From assembly GCA_947184155.2 (NCBI GenBank), contig CAMXCT020003149.1, positions 1 to 64,000 of the forward strand: DNA of 64,000 bases. The letters run 5' to 3'. A program made the translations under genes and the position numbers. The notes below the pieces were generated by a model. It was not told the origin of the DNA. It ran no database searches and saw only the letters and a list, made by a program, of their open reading frames with translations. Origin of the DNA: Cladocopium goreaui. Its lineage: Eukaryota; Sar; Dinophyceae; Suessiales; Symbiodiniaceae. This document shows, piece after piece, positions 10,371 to 20,811 of this stretch (positions within the stretch are counted from its first letter, which is position 1; each line of letters begins with the position of its first letter).

Positions 10371-12780
10371 GCTCCCAGGCGCCACTCCGGCCGCAGCAGA
10401 CCTTTCCTGCAGCTCCAACAAGTCCCTGAGGCCCTGGCAGTGTCCTTTTAAGGACGTTCAAGGCTGCCGCTTGCCAGCCCGCAAAACTCGCCAAAGCCTC
10501 CCCTGCAGCTCCCAGGCGCCACTCAGGCCGCGGCAGACCTTTCCTGAAGCTCCAACAAGTCCCTGAGGCCCTGGCAGCGTCTTTTTATGAACGTTCAAGG
10601 CTGCTGTTTGCCAGCCCGCAAAACTCCCCAAACCCTCCCCTGCAGCTCCCAACTCAGGCCGCGGCAGACCTTTCCCGCAGCTCCAACAAGTTCCTGAGGC
10701 CCTGGCAGTGTCCTTTTAAGGATGTTCAAGGCTGCCGCTTGCCAGCCCGCAAAACTCGCCAAACGCTCCCCTGCAGCTCCCAGGCGCCACTCAGGCCGCG
10801 GCACTCCCAGGCGCCACTCAGGCCGCGGCAGACCTTTCCCGCAGCTCCAACAAGTTCCTGAGGCCCTGGCAGTGTCCTTTTAAGGATGTTCAAGGCTGCT
10901 GCTTGCCAGCCCGCAAAACTCGCCAAACGCTCCCCTGCAGCTCCCAGGCGCCACTCAGGCCGCGGCACTCCCAGGCGCCACTCAGGCCGCGGCAGACCTT
11001 TCCTGCAGCTCCAACAAGTCCCTGAAGCCCTGGCAGTGTCCTTTTAAGGACGTTCAAGGCTGCCGTTTGCCAGCCCGCAAAACTCGCCAAACGCTCCCCT
11101 GCAGCTCCCAGGCGCCACTCCGGCCGCGGCAGACCTTTCCTGCAGCTCCAACAAGTCCCTGAGGCCCTGGCAGTGTCCTTTTAAGGACATTCAAGGCTGC
11201 CGCTTGCCAGCCCGCAAAACTCGCCAAACCCTTCCCTGCAGCTCCCAGGCGCCACTCACCCTGCAGCTCCCAACTCAGGCCGCGGCAGACCTTTCCTGCA
11301 GCTCCAACAAGTCCCTGAGGCCCTGGCAGTGTCCTTTTAAGGACGTTGAAGGCTGCCGTTTGCCAGCCCGCAAAACTCGCCAAACGCTCCCCTGCAGCTC
11401 CCAGGCGCCACTCAGGCCGCGGCAGACCTTTCCTGCAGCTCCAACAAGTCCCTGAGGCCGTGGCAGTGTCCTTTTACGGAGGTTCCAGGCTGCCGTTTGC
11501 CAGCCCTCAAAACTCCCCAAACCCTCCCCTGCAGCTCCCAGGCGCCACTCAGGCCGCGGCAGACCTTTCCTGCAGCTCCAACAAGTCCTGAGGCCGTGGC
11601 AGTGTCCTTTTAAGGAGGTTCAAGGCTGCCGTTTGCCAGCCCGCAAAACTCCCCAAACTCTCCCCTCGCCACTCAGGCCGCGGCAGACCTTTCCTGCAGC
11701 TCCAACAAGTCCCTGAGGCCCTGGCAGTGTCCTTTTAAGGACGTTCAAGGCTGCCGTTTGCCAGCCCGCAAAACTCGCCAAACCCTCCCCTGCAGCTCCC
11801 AGGCGCCACTCAGGCCGCGGCAGACCTTTCCTGAAGCTCCAACAAGTCCCTGAGGCCCTGGCAGCGTCTTTTTATGGACGTTCAAGGCTGCTGTTCGCCA
11901 GCCCGCAAAACTCCCCAAACCCTCCCCTGCAGCTCCCAACTCAGGCCACGGCAGACCTTTCCTGCAGCTCCAACAAGTTCCTGAGGCCCTGGCAGTGTCC
12001 TTTTAAGGATGTTCAAGGCTGCCGTTTGCCAGCCCGCAAAACTCGCCAAACGATCCCATGGCAGCTCCCAGGCGCCACTCAGGCCCGGCACTCCAGGCGC
12101 CAATCAGGCGCGGCAGACCTTTCCTGTCAGCTCCAACAAGGCCTGAGGCCCTGCCAGTGTTCCTTTTAAGGACGTTCAAGGCTGCCGTTTGCCAGCCCGA
12201 AAAATCGCCCAATACCTCCCCTGCAGCTCAGGCGCCAACTAAGCGCGGCACTCCCAGGCGCCACTCAGGCCGCGGCAGACATTCCTGCGCTCCAACAAAA
12301 AAAAAAAAAAAAAAGTTTGTTCCTGAGGCCCTGGGCAGTGTACTTTTAAGGACGTTCAAGGCTGCCGTTTGCCAGCCCGCAAAACTCCCCAAACCCTCCC
12401 CTGCAGCTCCCAGGCGCCACTCAGGCCGCGGCAGACCTTTCCTGCAGCTCCAACAAGTCCCTGAGGCCCTGGCAGTGTCCTTTTAAGGACGTTCAAGGCT
12501 GCCGTTTGCCAGCCCGCAAAACTCGCCAAACCCTCCCCTGCCGCTCCCAGGCGCCACTCAGGCCGCGGCAGACCTTTCCTGCAGCTCCAACAAGTCCCTG
12601 AGGCCCTGGCAGTGTCCTTTTAAGGACGTTCAAGGCTGCCGTTTGCCAGCCCGCAAAACTCGCCAAACCCTCCCCTGCAGCTCCCAGGCGCCACTCCGGC
12701 CGCGGCAGACCTTTCCTGCAGCTCCAACAAGTCCCTGAGGCCGTGGCAGTGTCCTTTTAAGGAGGTTCAAGGCTGCCGTT
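10370..12780. repeat. Composite satellite, block C (about 137-bp unit, 17 copies)
   Basis: Unit modules are CTGCAGCTCCCAGGCGCCAC, GGCCGCGGCAGACCTTTCC, TGAGGCCCTGGCAGTGTCC and the core GTTCAAGGCTGCCGTTTGCC. Core spacing is mostly 131-138 bp with 156-164 bp variants that carry a duplicated CTCAGGCCGCGG module. As 137 is not a multiple of three, frames rotate from unit to unit, which argues against coding. A poly-A run interrupts the unit at 12,297-12,314. Confidence 0.9.
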
Positions 12781-13260
12781 TGCCTGCGTTTTCTTGCATC
12801 GCCCTCTGTTGTTAGGGCGTCCATGCCTACGCCGCCTCGCGGCAGCCTCCACCAAGCCCTCTGGCCGTAAGCCCTTGCTGTTCCAGCGTTGCAGCCTGCC
12901 GTTTGCCTGCGCATAGCCCTCTGTTGTTAGCGCGTTCAAGCCTGCCGTTTGCCAGCCTTCAAACCCTTAAACCCTTTAAAACTCTTCAAACCCCTAAGAC
13001 CCTCCAAATCCCTCGCGGCAGCTTCCACCAAGCTCTCTGGCCGTAAGCCTTTGCTGTTCCAGCGTTGCAGCCTGCAGTTTGCCTGCGTTTGCCTGCATAG
13101 CCCTCTGTTGTTATGGCGTTCAAGCCTGCCGTTTGCCAGCCTTCAAACCGTTCTTCAAACCCTTAAAACCCCTAAAACCCTCCAAATCCCTCGCGGCAGC
13201 TTCCACCAAGCCCTCTCTCTCTCTCTCCCTCCCTCTCTCTCCCTCTCTCTACAGCACCCC
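12780..13260. repeat. Composite satellite, block D
   Basis: Returns to block A-like modules (CGCGGCAGCTTCCACCAAGC, GTTCAAGCCTGCCGTTTGCC, AAACCCTTAAAACCC) and ends in a CT-rich microsatellite at 13,210-13,250. Confidence 0.85.
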
Positions 13261-13284
13261 CCAAATAGGGGGGGTCGGCGGCAC

Positions 13285-13740
13285 CAGGGCGCTAGCCCAT
13301 TCTATAACAAATGGAATCACAGTTATTTTGCTGGCCAAAAAATGCTTCACATTATAACTAACTAAGGAATGACTTAACACTTATACATGGAATGACATCA
13401 CTCCTATAACTATTTGTTTATATATCACGAGAGGCACATTTATCTCTGTCAAGGGCCATAACTATAAGTTCACTGTGTTTTCAGGCATTATATCATACTG
13501 TTGGTGAATCAAATGCCATCATATCCCATTATATTCCCATGATATTCCAATTGGTTATAAATTTATAAACTGATTATCCATGCAATATAATTCAACAACT
13601 TGTTGATGAATAATGGAAAAGCACATTGATGATTGATGATCTCCAAAAATGAACTAATAACTGATTATCAAGTCGATTGTTAATGGAGTGGTGGATGAAT
13701 CGAGCAATTTTTTGATGATTAATTAAGAATCCCAAATGAT
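13285..13740. other. AT-rich DNA, no gene seen
   Basis: No exon-like island. Starts abruptly at the end of the satellite. Confidence 0.5.
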
Positions 13741-13891
13741 TTGGGAGGCCCCCAAATGTTATGTTTGTTGATTTGAAATGGGATATAATGGAGATATAGT
13801 GGTCATATGAATATGAAGGGTAACATACACCATAGAATTTGCCTAGGTAAAGAAACCAACGTACCTATCGTTTGGGTGGCCCACCTTGTAT
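13741..13891. mobile_element. Diverged family D-like element
   Basis: GGAGGCCCCCAAATGTTATG at the left and CGTTTGGGTGGCCCACCTTG at the right form an imperfect inverted repeat like the family D ends. Confidence 0.45.
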
Positions 13892-13942
13892 GGGACAGGG
13901 TCCCACATCTAACTAGCAGGTATACAACCTATTCAACAGTAA

Positions 13943-14043
13943 CTGGTGGGTGGTTTCAACCCCTCTGAAAAATATGAGATCGTCAGTTGAATTCTGATTA
14001 TTCCCAATATATGGAAAAACACATTTTCCAAACCGCCAACCAG
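13943..14043. mobile_element. Family A element (A5)
   Basis: CTGGTGGGTGGTTTCAACCC at the left, AAACCGCCAACCAG at the right. Confidence 0.8.
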
Positions 14044-14349
14044 GTAACATCTCAACTGGGATTTTAGATGGTGGACGTTTAATCCGTATACCGTGTTCTG
14101 TTCCAGGTGAGGTACGATGGGCCCCACAATTCCACACCATGGTCACTATAATTTGGTTCTTCATCCCCAAGCAGTCACGCACATATCATCAAAAAGACAA
14201 AAATATGGAAACCATGGCAAATCTTGCACACCCTGCAAACAAAAATGTTACTACTTCAGTTGCTTAGATCATATTTCCATGTATAGCAACATATCAGTGA
14301 CGAAAGTGTCCAGCCAGCTAGTTGAAGCACTAAAATACCCCTCCCTCAC

Positions 14350-14451
14350 CGGCGTCGCCTCGTCGCCGCTTTCTGCCTCCTGCAAGTTGGTGGTCACGTC
14401 AAGTTGCTCAATTTGCTGGGGTCCGAGAGCTGAGACATCAACCTGGAGGCG
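14350..14451 (-). CDS. Exon, phase 0 at both ends
   Basis: On the minus strand a pyrimidine-rich acceptor (TTTTGCTGGCAG) is followed by 34 codons, RLQVDVSALGPQQIEQLDVT then an acidic ...EAESGDEATP, and then a canonical donor GTGAGG. The exon is exactly 102 nt, so it is phase 0/0. The reading is amphipathic and acidic and shows no known domain. It is downstream, on the same strand, of the gene start near 15.45 kb and may be its next exon. Confidence 0.55.
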
Positions 14452-14764
14452 CTGCCAGCAAAAGTTCCCCAAATTCGGGAAACCCAGCGATGATAAGCAC
14501 TATGAAATAACCTCTGATCATACAGAAAAACAAGTCTTTGCACCAGAACTTGATGGGAAAACATACCGTCGTTTGATGGAAAAAAACATCTGGTAATCAT
14601 GGCTATATATGGCTATGGTAGTCAGCCATTTGTATATGATTGGCGTGCTCAAAATTGGGAGAATCCATTGCCAACACTAGCAGCTACATGGCCTTAAAGC
14701 AGCTTTGGGATAGAGCATAAATTATCTATAATTAGCGGACAAATGACATAATGATGTGATGCAT

Positions 14765-14840
14765 ACAATGTGGGCCCCCCTAGCTATAAGTTGGTTTATA
14801 AACTAATCTAACTATAGTTAGTTATAACTTATAACTATGG
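14765..14840. mobile_element. Family D element, left half only
   Basis: ACAATGTGGGCCCCCCTAGC followed by AAGTTGGTTTATAAAC. No right terminus was found. Confidence 0.55.
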
Positions 14841-15332
14841 GACGGGCACTATTCCAACACTCGGGTCCAACCAATTGCACAGGGAGTTTTGACACTGGCA
14901 AAACGATATAACTGTAGCCCAAAAGTTCCACTGTATAGGCGCTTCCTGGGGTTGCTTTTGGGTTGCAAACGCCTCAGCTGCAGTTGAAGCAGACGCCGAG
15001 CCGCGCTCTGCGCGACCGGACCCGCCTAAGGCATGGTTCATGAAATGCTCCCGCACTTGGTCAGAACCTTGGAAGCAATACGTTTTCCTTCTGTTGGTGC
15101 GGCAATACCGACAGCTCAGCGACCCGGGAACCAGCCGCTTGGAGAGGCACAACCCCAGGCCAACGAAAGTGCGCACTCCCGCTTCGGACAAGGCTGCGTA
15201 GTACGAGCCTTTCGCAGCTTCCAAAACTTCTGCCAAAATCTCTTCCGTCAGCTCTTCTTCCTGTTGCTGTTCCAACGCCTGGAAACCGCATTGGCGCTCT
15301 CTGACCCAACGTCCCCTTTCTCCGGGTCGCAT
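14835..15332 (-). CDS. Long exon with Cys/His cluster, unrecognised protein
   Basis: The longest non-repetitive minus-strand frame near here, about 165 codons. It begins RPGERGRWVRERQCGF, has a Glu/Gln-rich helix (EEELTEEILAEVLEAAKGSY) and then a Cys-x2-Cys ... His-x3-His cluster (CRYC, about 18 residues, HFMNH) that could bind zinc. An Ala/Ser-rich stretch and a poorly conserved tail follow. Opposite-strand and other frames look worse. It probably follows the exon at 15,345-15,453 through a very short intron. Family not recognised; the exact 3' end is unknown. Confidence 0.55.
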   Translation of the reverse strand: MRPGERGRWVRERQCGFQALEQQQEEELTEEILAEVLEAAKGSYYAALSEAGVRTFVGLGLCLSKRLVPGSLSCRYCRTNRRKTYCFQGSDQVREHFMNHALGGSGRAERGSASASTAAEAFATQKQPQEAPIQWNFWATVISFCQCQNSLCNWLDPSVGIVPVP

Positions 15333-15344
15333 AGTCGCATATAG

Positions 15345-15453
15345 ATATAACTAGGTCACGACGCCTGTAACGGCCCTGCTGGTTTTTCACCTCTTCATTC
15401 GCTGCTTTTTTGTGTGTCACATGACCCGCACAGCGTTTTCTTGTTCTGCCCAT
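15345..15453 (-). CDS. Probable first coding exon, basic N-terminus
   Basis: Minus strand, ATG at 15,453, reading MGRTRKRCAGHVTHKKAANE and then a basic stretch (NQQGRYRR). Upstream on the minus strand is GGAAATTAG followed by CTACTCAACAAATG, where the AG could be a spliced-leader or intron acceptor. Joining to the 14,835-15,332 frame works if a 40-nt GT-AG intron (GTGACC...CCCGGAG, about 15,305-15,347) is removed, giving ...GRYRR-Q-RGRWVRE in frame. Alternatively the second exon starts at its own ATG. Confidence 0.4.
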
Positions 15454-15814
15454 TTGTTGAGTAGCTAATTTCCGTATGCGTTTTACAGTGGTTTGTGTGT
15501 GTGTTAAGTCTTATTTCCAAGGCGTTCAATCATGAACTTCAATTCCTAAACGCAAAAAAATGGAATGTTTCGCAACAAGCGCGTAGACATGCGACATGCG
15601 ACACGGAGAACACCTCAGGCAGTCCAAGTCTTGTGCGCTAACTTTCCTAAGTCTTTGTGCTGGTGCTTTCCAAGTGTATTGGATCCCCAGACAAAACTGT
15701 ACACATACTCGGCATTTATCCCAAAAGCATCTTCGATGCTTGGGTTCTCGTTTAGTTGTTATAACCGCGTGGGGAGCGAGCTGCTTTGAACGGTTGTGTG
15801 CGGACGGTGTGGGT

Positions 15815-16340
15815 GCAAGGGAAAGGAACGGAAAGGAAGGGAGAGGAAGGGAACAGAAGGGACAGGAAAGGAAAGGAAGGGAAAGGAAGGGAAAGGAAGG
15901 GAAAGGAAGGGAAAGGAAGGGAAAGGAAGGGAAAGGAAGGGAAAGAAAGAGAGAAAGGAAAAAAAAGAGAGAAAGGGAAAGGAAGGGAAAGGAAGGGACA
16001 GGAAGGGAAAGGAAGGGAAAGGAAGGCAAAGAAAGGGAAAGAAAGAGAGAAAGGGAAAGGAAGGGAAAGGAAGGGAACGGAAGGGACAGGAAGGGAAAGG
16101 AAGGAAAAGGAAGGGAAAGGACGGGAAAGGAAGGGAAAGAAAGGGAAAGGAAGGGAAAGAAAGGGAAAGAAAGGGAAAGGAAGGGAAAGGACGGGAAAGG
16201 AAGGGAAAGGAAGGGAAAGGAAGGGAAAGAAAGGGAAAGGAAGGGAAAGAAAAAGGGAAAGAAAGGGAAAGGAAGGGAAAGGACGGGAAAGGAAGAGAAT
16301 GGAAGGGAACGGAAGGGAAAGAGAGGGAAAAGAAAGGAGA
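15815..16340. repeat. (GGAAGGGAAA)n purine tract
   Basis: About 525 bp of almost pure purine on the plus strand with a 10-bp period and minor variants. All six-frame open reading frames here are simple-sequence artefacts. Confidence 0.95.
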
Positions 16341-16342
16341 TG

Positions 16343-16442
16343 TTGATTTGGAAATCAGCCGCCGTCGCATGACCGTGTTCAAATGAGTTTGCTTGGCTAT
16401 TGCGCTCCGTCACTCATTTATTCCGCGCGCAGCTGAAAACAA
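16343..16442. repeat. 131-bp tandem duplication, copy 1
   Basis: TTGATTTGGAAATCAGCCGC...GCATGACCGTGTTCAAATG, repeated at 16,474 with a few substitutions. Confidence 0.85.
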
Positions 16443-16473
16443 CCTGCGAGGTTTCCGCTGCATGTGTCGGAGG

Positions 16474-16571
16474 TTGATTTGGAAATCAGCCGCCCTCGCA
16501 TGACCGTGCTCAAATGAGCTTGCTTGGCTATTGCACACCGTCACTCAATGCTTCCGTGCAGAGCTGAAACA
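16474..16571. repeat. 131-bp tandem duplication, copy 2
   Basis: Same sequence as 16,343-16,442, offset 131 bp in direct orientation. Confidence 0.85.
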
Positions 16572-16710
16572 AATGAAATTTGCAGTGAATGCGTCCATAA
16601 TGTTCATCTTGTAAAAAGATGCTGGCAAAAGGGAAATAAGCCAATTATTGCTCAAATTTGTTTGCTGTCGTTTTGCTTTTGGGTTCTCAGGCACCCCCCT
16701 TGTTTTCACA

Positions 16711-16890
16711 AGTGACAAGAGACATGTTGCAGCGTTGCATCAAGAGCGTCTGGCAAGTGACAAGAGACATGTTGCAGCGTAGCATCAAGAGCGTCTGGCA
16801 AGTGACAAGAGACATGTTGCAGCGTAGCATCAAGAGCGTCTGGCAAGTGACAAGAGGCATGTTGCAGCGTAGCATCAAGAGCGTCTGGCA
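16711..16890. repeat. 45-bp satellite, four copies
   Basis: Unit AGTGACAAGAGACATGTTGC followed by AGCGTAGCATCAAGAGCGTC and TGGCA. The period is 45 bp, so it stays in frame (plus-strand peptide unit VTRDMLQRSIKSVWQ), but the flanks give no gene. Confidence 0.95.
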
Positions 16891-16899
16891 TGTTACAGC

Positions 16900-16962
16900 G
16901 TACCCCTTGCCCCCCCACCGCCCCCCCAACCACCCCCCACCCCCCCACCCAACCCGGTTCCC
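16900..16962. repeat. C-rich tract
   Basis: Runs of 6-8 cytosines separated by A or AA; guanine-rich on the minus strand. Confidence 0.9.
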
Positions 16963-16991
16963 TAAGAAAATGACACTCTCCTTCGTGCACA

Positions 16992-17131
16992 AGTTCTAAC
17001 TGACGTGCAGTACTTCTAGCTAGCGGGCAATACTTCGAACTGACGGGCAATATTTCTAACCGACGGGCAATACTTCTAACTGACGGGCAATACTTCTAAC
17101 TGACGGGCAGTGCTTCTAACTGACGGGCAAA
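16992..17131. repeat. 20-bp satellite, about seven copies
   Basis: Unit ACTTCTAACTGACGGGCAAT with substitutions. Confidence 0.95.
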
Positions 17132-17567
17132 GCGACATGAGCATAGCATCAAGTGCGGATACAACTTCAAGTGACGTGAACGGCACGGCAAAAAGTGTCA
17201 CATTCCCCAGGGCCGGTAGGGGCGTCGTGAGCTAAAACTACCCACCACAACCAGGAATGTAAGCAACACTGGTTTGTGTCCGATATTGACTTACTGTACA
17301 TTGATATACGTCAATCATTGTCAACCATTGTTTTTTGCACGTAAGTCACACCCAAATGCCAGGGCCAAAATAGTTAGATGTAAATACCATCAGCTAATCA
17401 TTTCTGTCAACAAGTATCCAGAGTATGTTCATCCGTCTCAAGCATGTGCACCATAAGGATCATATCACAACACAACTATATATATATATATATACATAGA
17501 TATACACATATACATACATGACATATAGATAACAACATGTAGATCGAATGGGTAAGATATAGTTTAA

Positions 17568-18120
17568 AACAATTAGATAGATAGATAGATAGATAGATAC
17601 ATAAGACAAATAAACAAATTCAAACCGATAAATTGATTGATATATTGATAGATTGACAAATAAATCAACAAATTTACGTACATAGATAGATAAACATATC
17701 AATGCTGGTTGGTGGTTTCGACCCCTCTGAACAATATTAGTCACTTGGGATGATGACATTCCCAATATACGGACAAAAAAAGACACATGTTCCAAACCAC
17801 CAACCAGTTTAGTAAGTTGGCTCACCCATATATACATGGGATAATCATAGATAGATAAACAAATAGACAAATGTAAGCATAAATCTATAGATAGATAGAT
17901 AGATAGATAGATCGATAGATAGATAGATAGATAGATTAGATAGATAGATAAACACACAGATAAACAAATAGATAAACAAATAATAAAAAAACTACATAAT
18001 ATATATAAATATAAATACATATGTGTAAATGGGAAAATCAAAGATATATAAACAGATAGTTAGTTAGACAAATAGATCAACCAATTACATACATAGATTT
18101 TTAAACAGATAGCTATATAT
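17568..18120. repeat. GATA-rich region with an embedded family A element
   Basis: (GATA)n blocks at 17,577-17,600, 17,888-17,960 and other short runs, interrupted by A6. Confidence 0.9.
17704..17807. mobile_element. Family A element (A6)
   Basis: CTGGTTGGTGGTTTCGACCC at the left, TTCCAAACCACCAACCAG at the right. Inserted in GATA-rich DNA, so this copy is not at an exon. Confidence 0.9.
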
Positions 18121-18164
18121 ATATATAATTATATATATATAGGTAAATACATATGTGCATTCAT

Positions 18165-18325
18165 AAATCGTTTTGATGGCCCGCGCCTGACGCTTCCAAC
18201 GGCATCCTTTCGGCCTTGCTCCCGCGCCACCACCGCCGTCCTCACCGCGCGGGCGCTGGCGCTGCCAGCGGTTCCGGAGGTCCTCGTGGGACTGGAGGGT
18301 GCCATGTGGGCCCCGAGGCCCTGGG
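18165..18325 (-). CDS. Possible exon, GC-rich, frame uncertain
   Basis: Strongly GC-rich island in AT-rich DNA. On the minus strand it is preceded by a pyrimidine-rich CCATGTTTTTCCCAG acceptor. Two minus frames are open (one reads TLQSHEDLRNRWQRQRPRGE). The T/C-rich intron end resembles the one before the PPR exon at 31.2 kb. A plus-strand frame is also open. Confidence 0.35.
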
Positions 18326-18429
18326 AAAAACATGGAAACCATGGGAAAATGGTGGGAAAACCATGGAAAAGCCATCTGAAAACCATAGAAACCATGGGAA
18401 AATGGTGATTCAACCTACAAAAACTGGTT

Positions 18430-19355
18430 GATATACTTGGATTTAGCCATATCTATCCAGCAAAAATGATGATGTAATGCTGATTTTTTCAACCGCGTGG
18501 AGTTAATGGGATGCAGTTAGCTCATTCATGTGGGTATTTCAACAAGTATAAATTACAAAGGTATATGATTGGGGAAAAACATGTGGAAATATGAGAAGAA
18601 TGGAATTTCATTAGGGAATGCAATGGGATATCCTCTAAGAATGGGTTTAAAATCTGGTATTTGATCAGCAAAACAATGTTATCAACACCAGCTGGAGAAG
18701 GGGATGGAATTTTACCAACAAAAGCACATGCATTTTCGTGACATTTGATAGGATATCATGGGATTAAATGATTAAATAAACCCTAACAATGGATGTAAGT
18801 GATGCTAAATGGCTAAATGTCTATTTGGCCAACAACAATTGGGGCTATGCACAGACTAGTTGCGATATAACAGAATGTAGTGGAGTGTTAAAACCTATTT
18901 TAGGACACACTTCCTGGTGAGGTGACCCCCCTAAGAATGTTTGGCCTTTCCAAGGGCGAATCACCAACAACCAATAGTTGCGAGGGCGAGTCGTCAATAT
19001 CTGTTGAATCCCAGCTTTATGCTACCATTAAAGTGTATGGGGTGCCACCATTAAATCTTCATCATTAAGTTATGCCACCATTCATGGCAGCTGTATCATA
19101 CACCTGTAGTTCATACACCTGTAGTTCACCAGCATCATGAAAATTCCATGAAATCGCCTTTAACTACAGGAGTATGATATATCTGCAATGAATCAATGGT
19201 TGTTTGAGTTATAAATCTGCAGAAACCTATCTACTGGGGGCCCGCCAGGGATTTCCCCCCTTAAATGCCCGGCTTGTCAATCCAAAACCCACCAGTTCTG
19301 ATACAATCGTGTTATCCTCTGGCAATCAAACCTGCCACTGGAAAAAATACTCATT
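18430..19355. other. AT-rich DNA, no gene seen
   Basis: A short direct repeat TTCATACACCTGTAG occurs at about 19,103. No exon island or complete element was found. Confidence 0.5.
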
Positions 19356-19467
19356 TACCCTCTGGTAAACTAACATAGCTATGGAAAATCACCATTTTGT
19401 AGCTGGGTAAATCCACTATTTCGACTGGGCCATTTTCAGTCGCTTTGTGTATGTTTTCCAGAGGGTA
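19356..19467. mobile_element. Family B element (B4)
   Basis: TACCCTCTGGTAAACTAACA at the left, TTTTCCAGAGGGTA at the right. Confidence 0.85.
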
Positions 19468-19791
19468 GTTCCATGACGTTCCCATTCGCGCATTTATGGA
19501 GGGGTTCCAAGCCATGATGACAGAGGAGCCAAGCAGTAGCCAAGCAGCACATACATCGCCTGTTGCCAGGTTGTTTTGCAAACCGCCCCCAGTGCATCCA
19601 TGGTAACGTCGTCCGGCAGGTACTGCCTCGAGGCATGGGTCATGGCCAACCTTTACTGTTAGCCGGTTGCAGTAACTGTGGTTGAGCTCATGTAGTAAAT
19701 GTGGTTGATATGCGTGATAAGATTAACATGTCAACTGTATCTATGGTTGATTCTCCACATTTGAACAGGTTGATGCTTAATTTTTCTCTCA

Positions 19792-19891
19792 ATGGTGGTT
19801 TCAACCACTTTGAAAAATATGAGTTCGTCAGTTGGGATGATGACATTCCCAATATATGGAAATACAAGTCATGTTCCAAACCACCAACCAG
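19792..19891. mobile_element. Family A element (A7)
   Basis: Left end damaged (AATGGTGGTTTCAACCACTT); right end TTCCAAACCACCAACCAG intact. Confidence 0.8.
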
Positions 19892-20043
19892 AATGGGACT
19901 TGGTTTTAATTTATCCATCAAACTTAACTTGGTGACAAACTGGGGATATCATATATGGCATATTGAAAGGGAAACCAACTTGATATGATCTACGGTTTGT
20001 TTGAAAATGATGTATACCCCACAAATGGCATTTTTCAAAGAAA

Positions 20044-20146
20044 TACCCTCCAGTAAATTAACATAGACCCTGGCAAATAGGGGTTGGAAGATTAGTTTCC
20101 ACTAAGAATGGGTTATTTTCAGGGTCTGTTAATTTACCAGAGGGTA
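20044..20146. mobile_element. Family B element, subtype with AGACCCTG core (B5)
   Basis: TACCCTCCAGTAAATTAACA at the left and TTAATTTACCAGAGGGTA at the right. The interior resembles the copy at 58,214. Confidence 0.75.
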
Positions 20147-20229
20147 TGTTTTGATAAACCATAAGCTGTCAAATTGTGGAGTACCCGATTTGCACACAAA
20201 CCCGTAAATACTATCTTCTAATTAAAAAA

Positions 20230-20340
20230 CATAGCTACTTGAACATGGCACATTGATAGGTGATCTGGAATTTCATCATGGTAATGCTCATAATGTCATA
20301 GCTATGTTGCATTACAAGGACTAAAGAATGACTAAAGGGT
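20230..20340. mobile_element. Decayed family B-like element
   Basis: Contains AACATAGCTACTTGAACATG and GTCATAGCTATGTTGC, the inverted sub-terminal motifs of family B, without intact ends. Confidence 0.4.
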
Positions 20341-20560
20341 GTATATGTATATTGATATATATATATATATGTATACATATACACATACACAATTCTTATG
20401 TGTATATAAGTATGTACATACAGTATCATACAGTCATTAATATGTGAAATGTCAAGGGTTTGTCCGAAAAAGGTTACCCCATCATTTGATCGTTTATCAT
20501 CATGTTGCCTCTTTGCCATTATCAAGGTATACTCCATTTTCAGACAAACTCATATCTACT

Positions 20561-20658
20561 CTGGTTGGTGGTGTCAACCCCTCTGAAAAATATTAGTCAG
20601 TTGGGATTCATATTCCCAATATATGGCAATATAAAAAATGTTCCAAACCATCAACCAG
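20561..20658. mobile_element. Family A element (A8)
   Basis: CTGGTTGGTGGTGTCAACCC at the left, TTCCAAACCATCAACCAG at the right. The right end supplies a GT donor for the exon on its right (minus strand). Confidence 0.85.
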
Positions 20659-20811
20659 GAATCTAAAAACTGCGCAGCAACTCGGCTCCCGCCTTAGTGT
20701 CATTTCTTCCAACACTTTCAACCCTCGTGGCCAAGGGCTACCCCTTAGCGATGCAGGAACGCAACTCGCAACCGAGCTGACGAACAAGTTCATTGATTGG
20801 ACCCATGTGAA
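20656..20811 (-). CDS. PPR-like exon with element-derived donor
   Basis: Minus-strand frame opens after GGGGTAG and reads VSSVASCVPASLRGSPWPRG followed by LKVLEEMTLRREPSCCAV. This is the SxC...W...LxxLxxM...P pattern of a dinoflagellate PPR repeat. It ends TCCTG and continues GTTGATGG, the inner end of family A element A8. The plus strand is also fully open (LSDAGTQLATELTNKFIDW), so the strand is not certain; I prefer minus because of the repeat fit and the neighbouring exons. Confidence 0.5.

Noticed and set aside
9236-10429. Open frames of 160-306 codons across satellite block B
   Set aside because: Frames occur on several phases of both strands and follow the repeat unit; no domain and no consistent unit frame.
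13913-14182. Minus frames across element A5
   Set aside because: Most of the frame is the family A element itself.
15526-16413. Frames of up to 295 codons rich in Phe/Pro/Ser or Lys/Gly/Arg
   Set aside because: They are translations of the (GGAAGGGAAA)n tract in all frames.
16711-16890. CRISPR-like array of 45-bp repeats
   Set aside because: No unique spacers between units; it is a plain tandem repeat in a eukaryotic context.
16658-16999. 113-codon plus frame containing the VTRDMLQRSIKSVWQ repeats
   Set aside because: Dependent on the 45-bp satellite and a C-rich tract; no splice or start context beyond the repeat.
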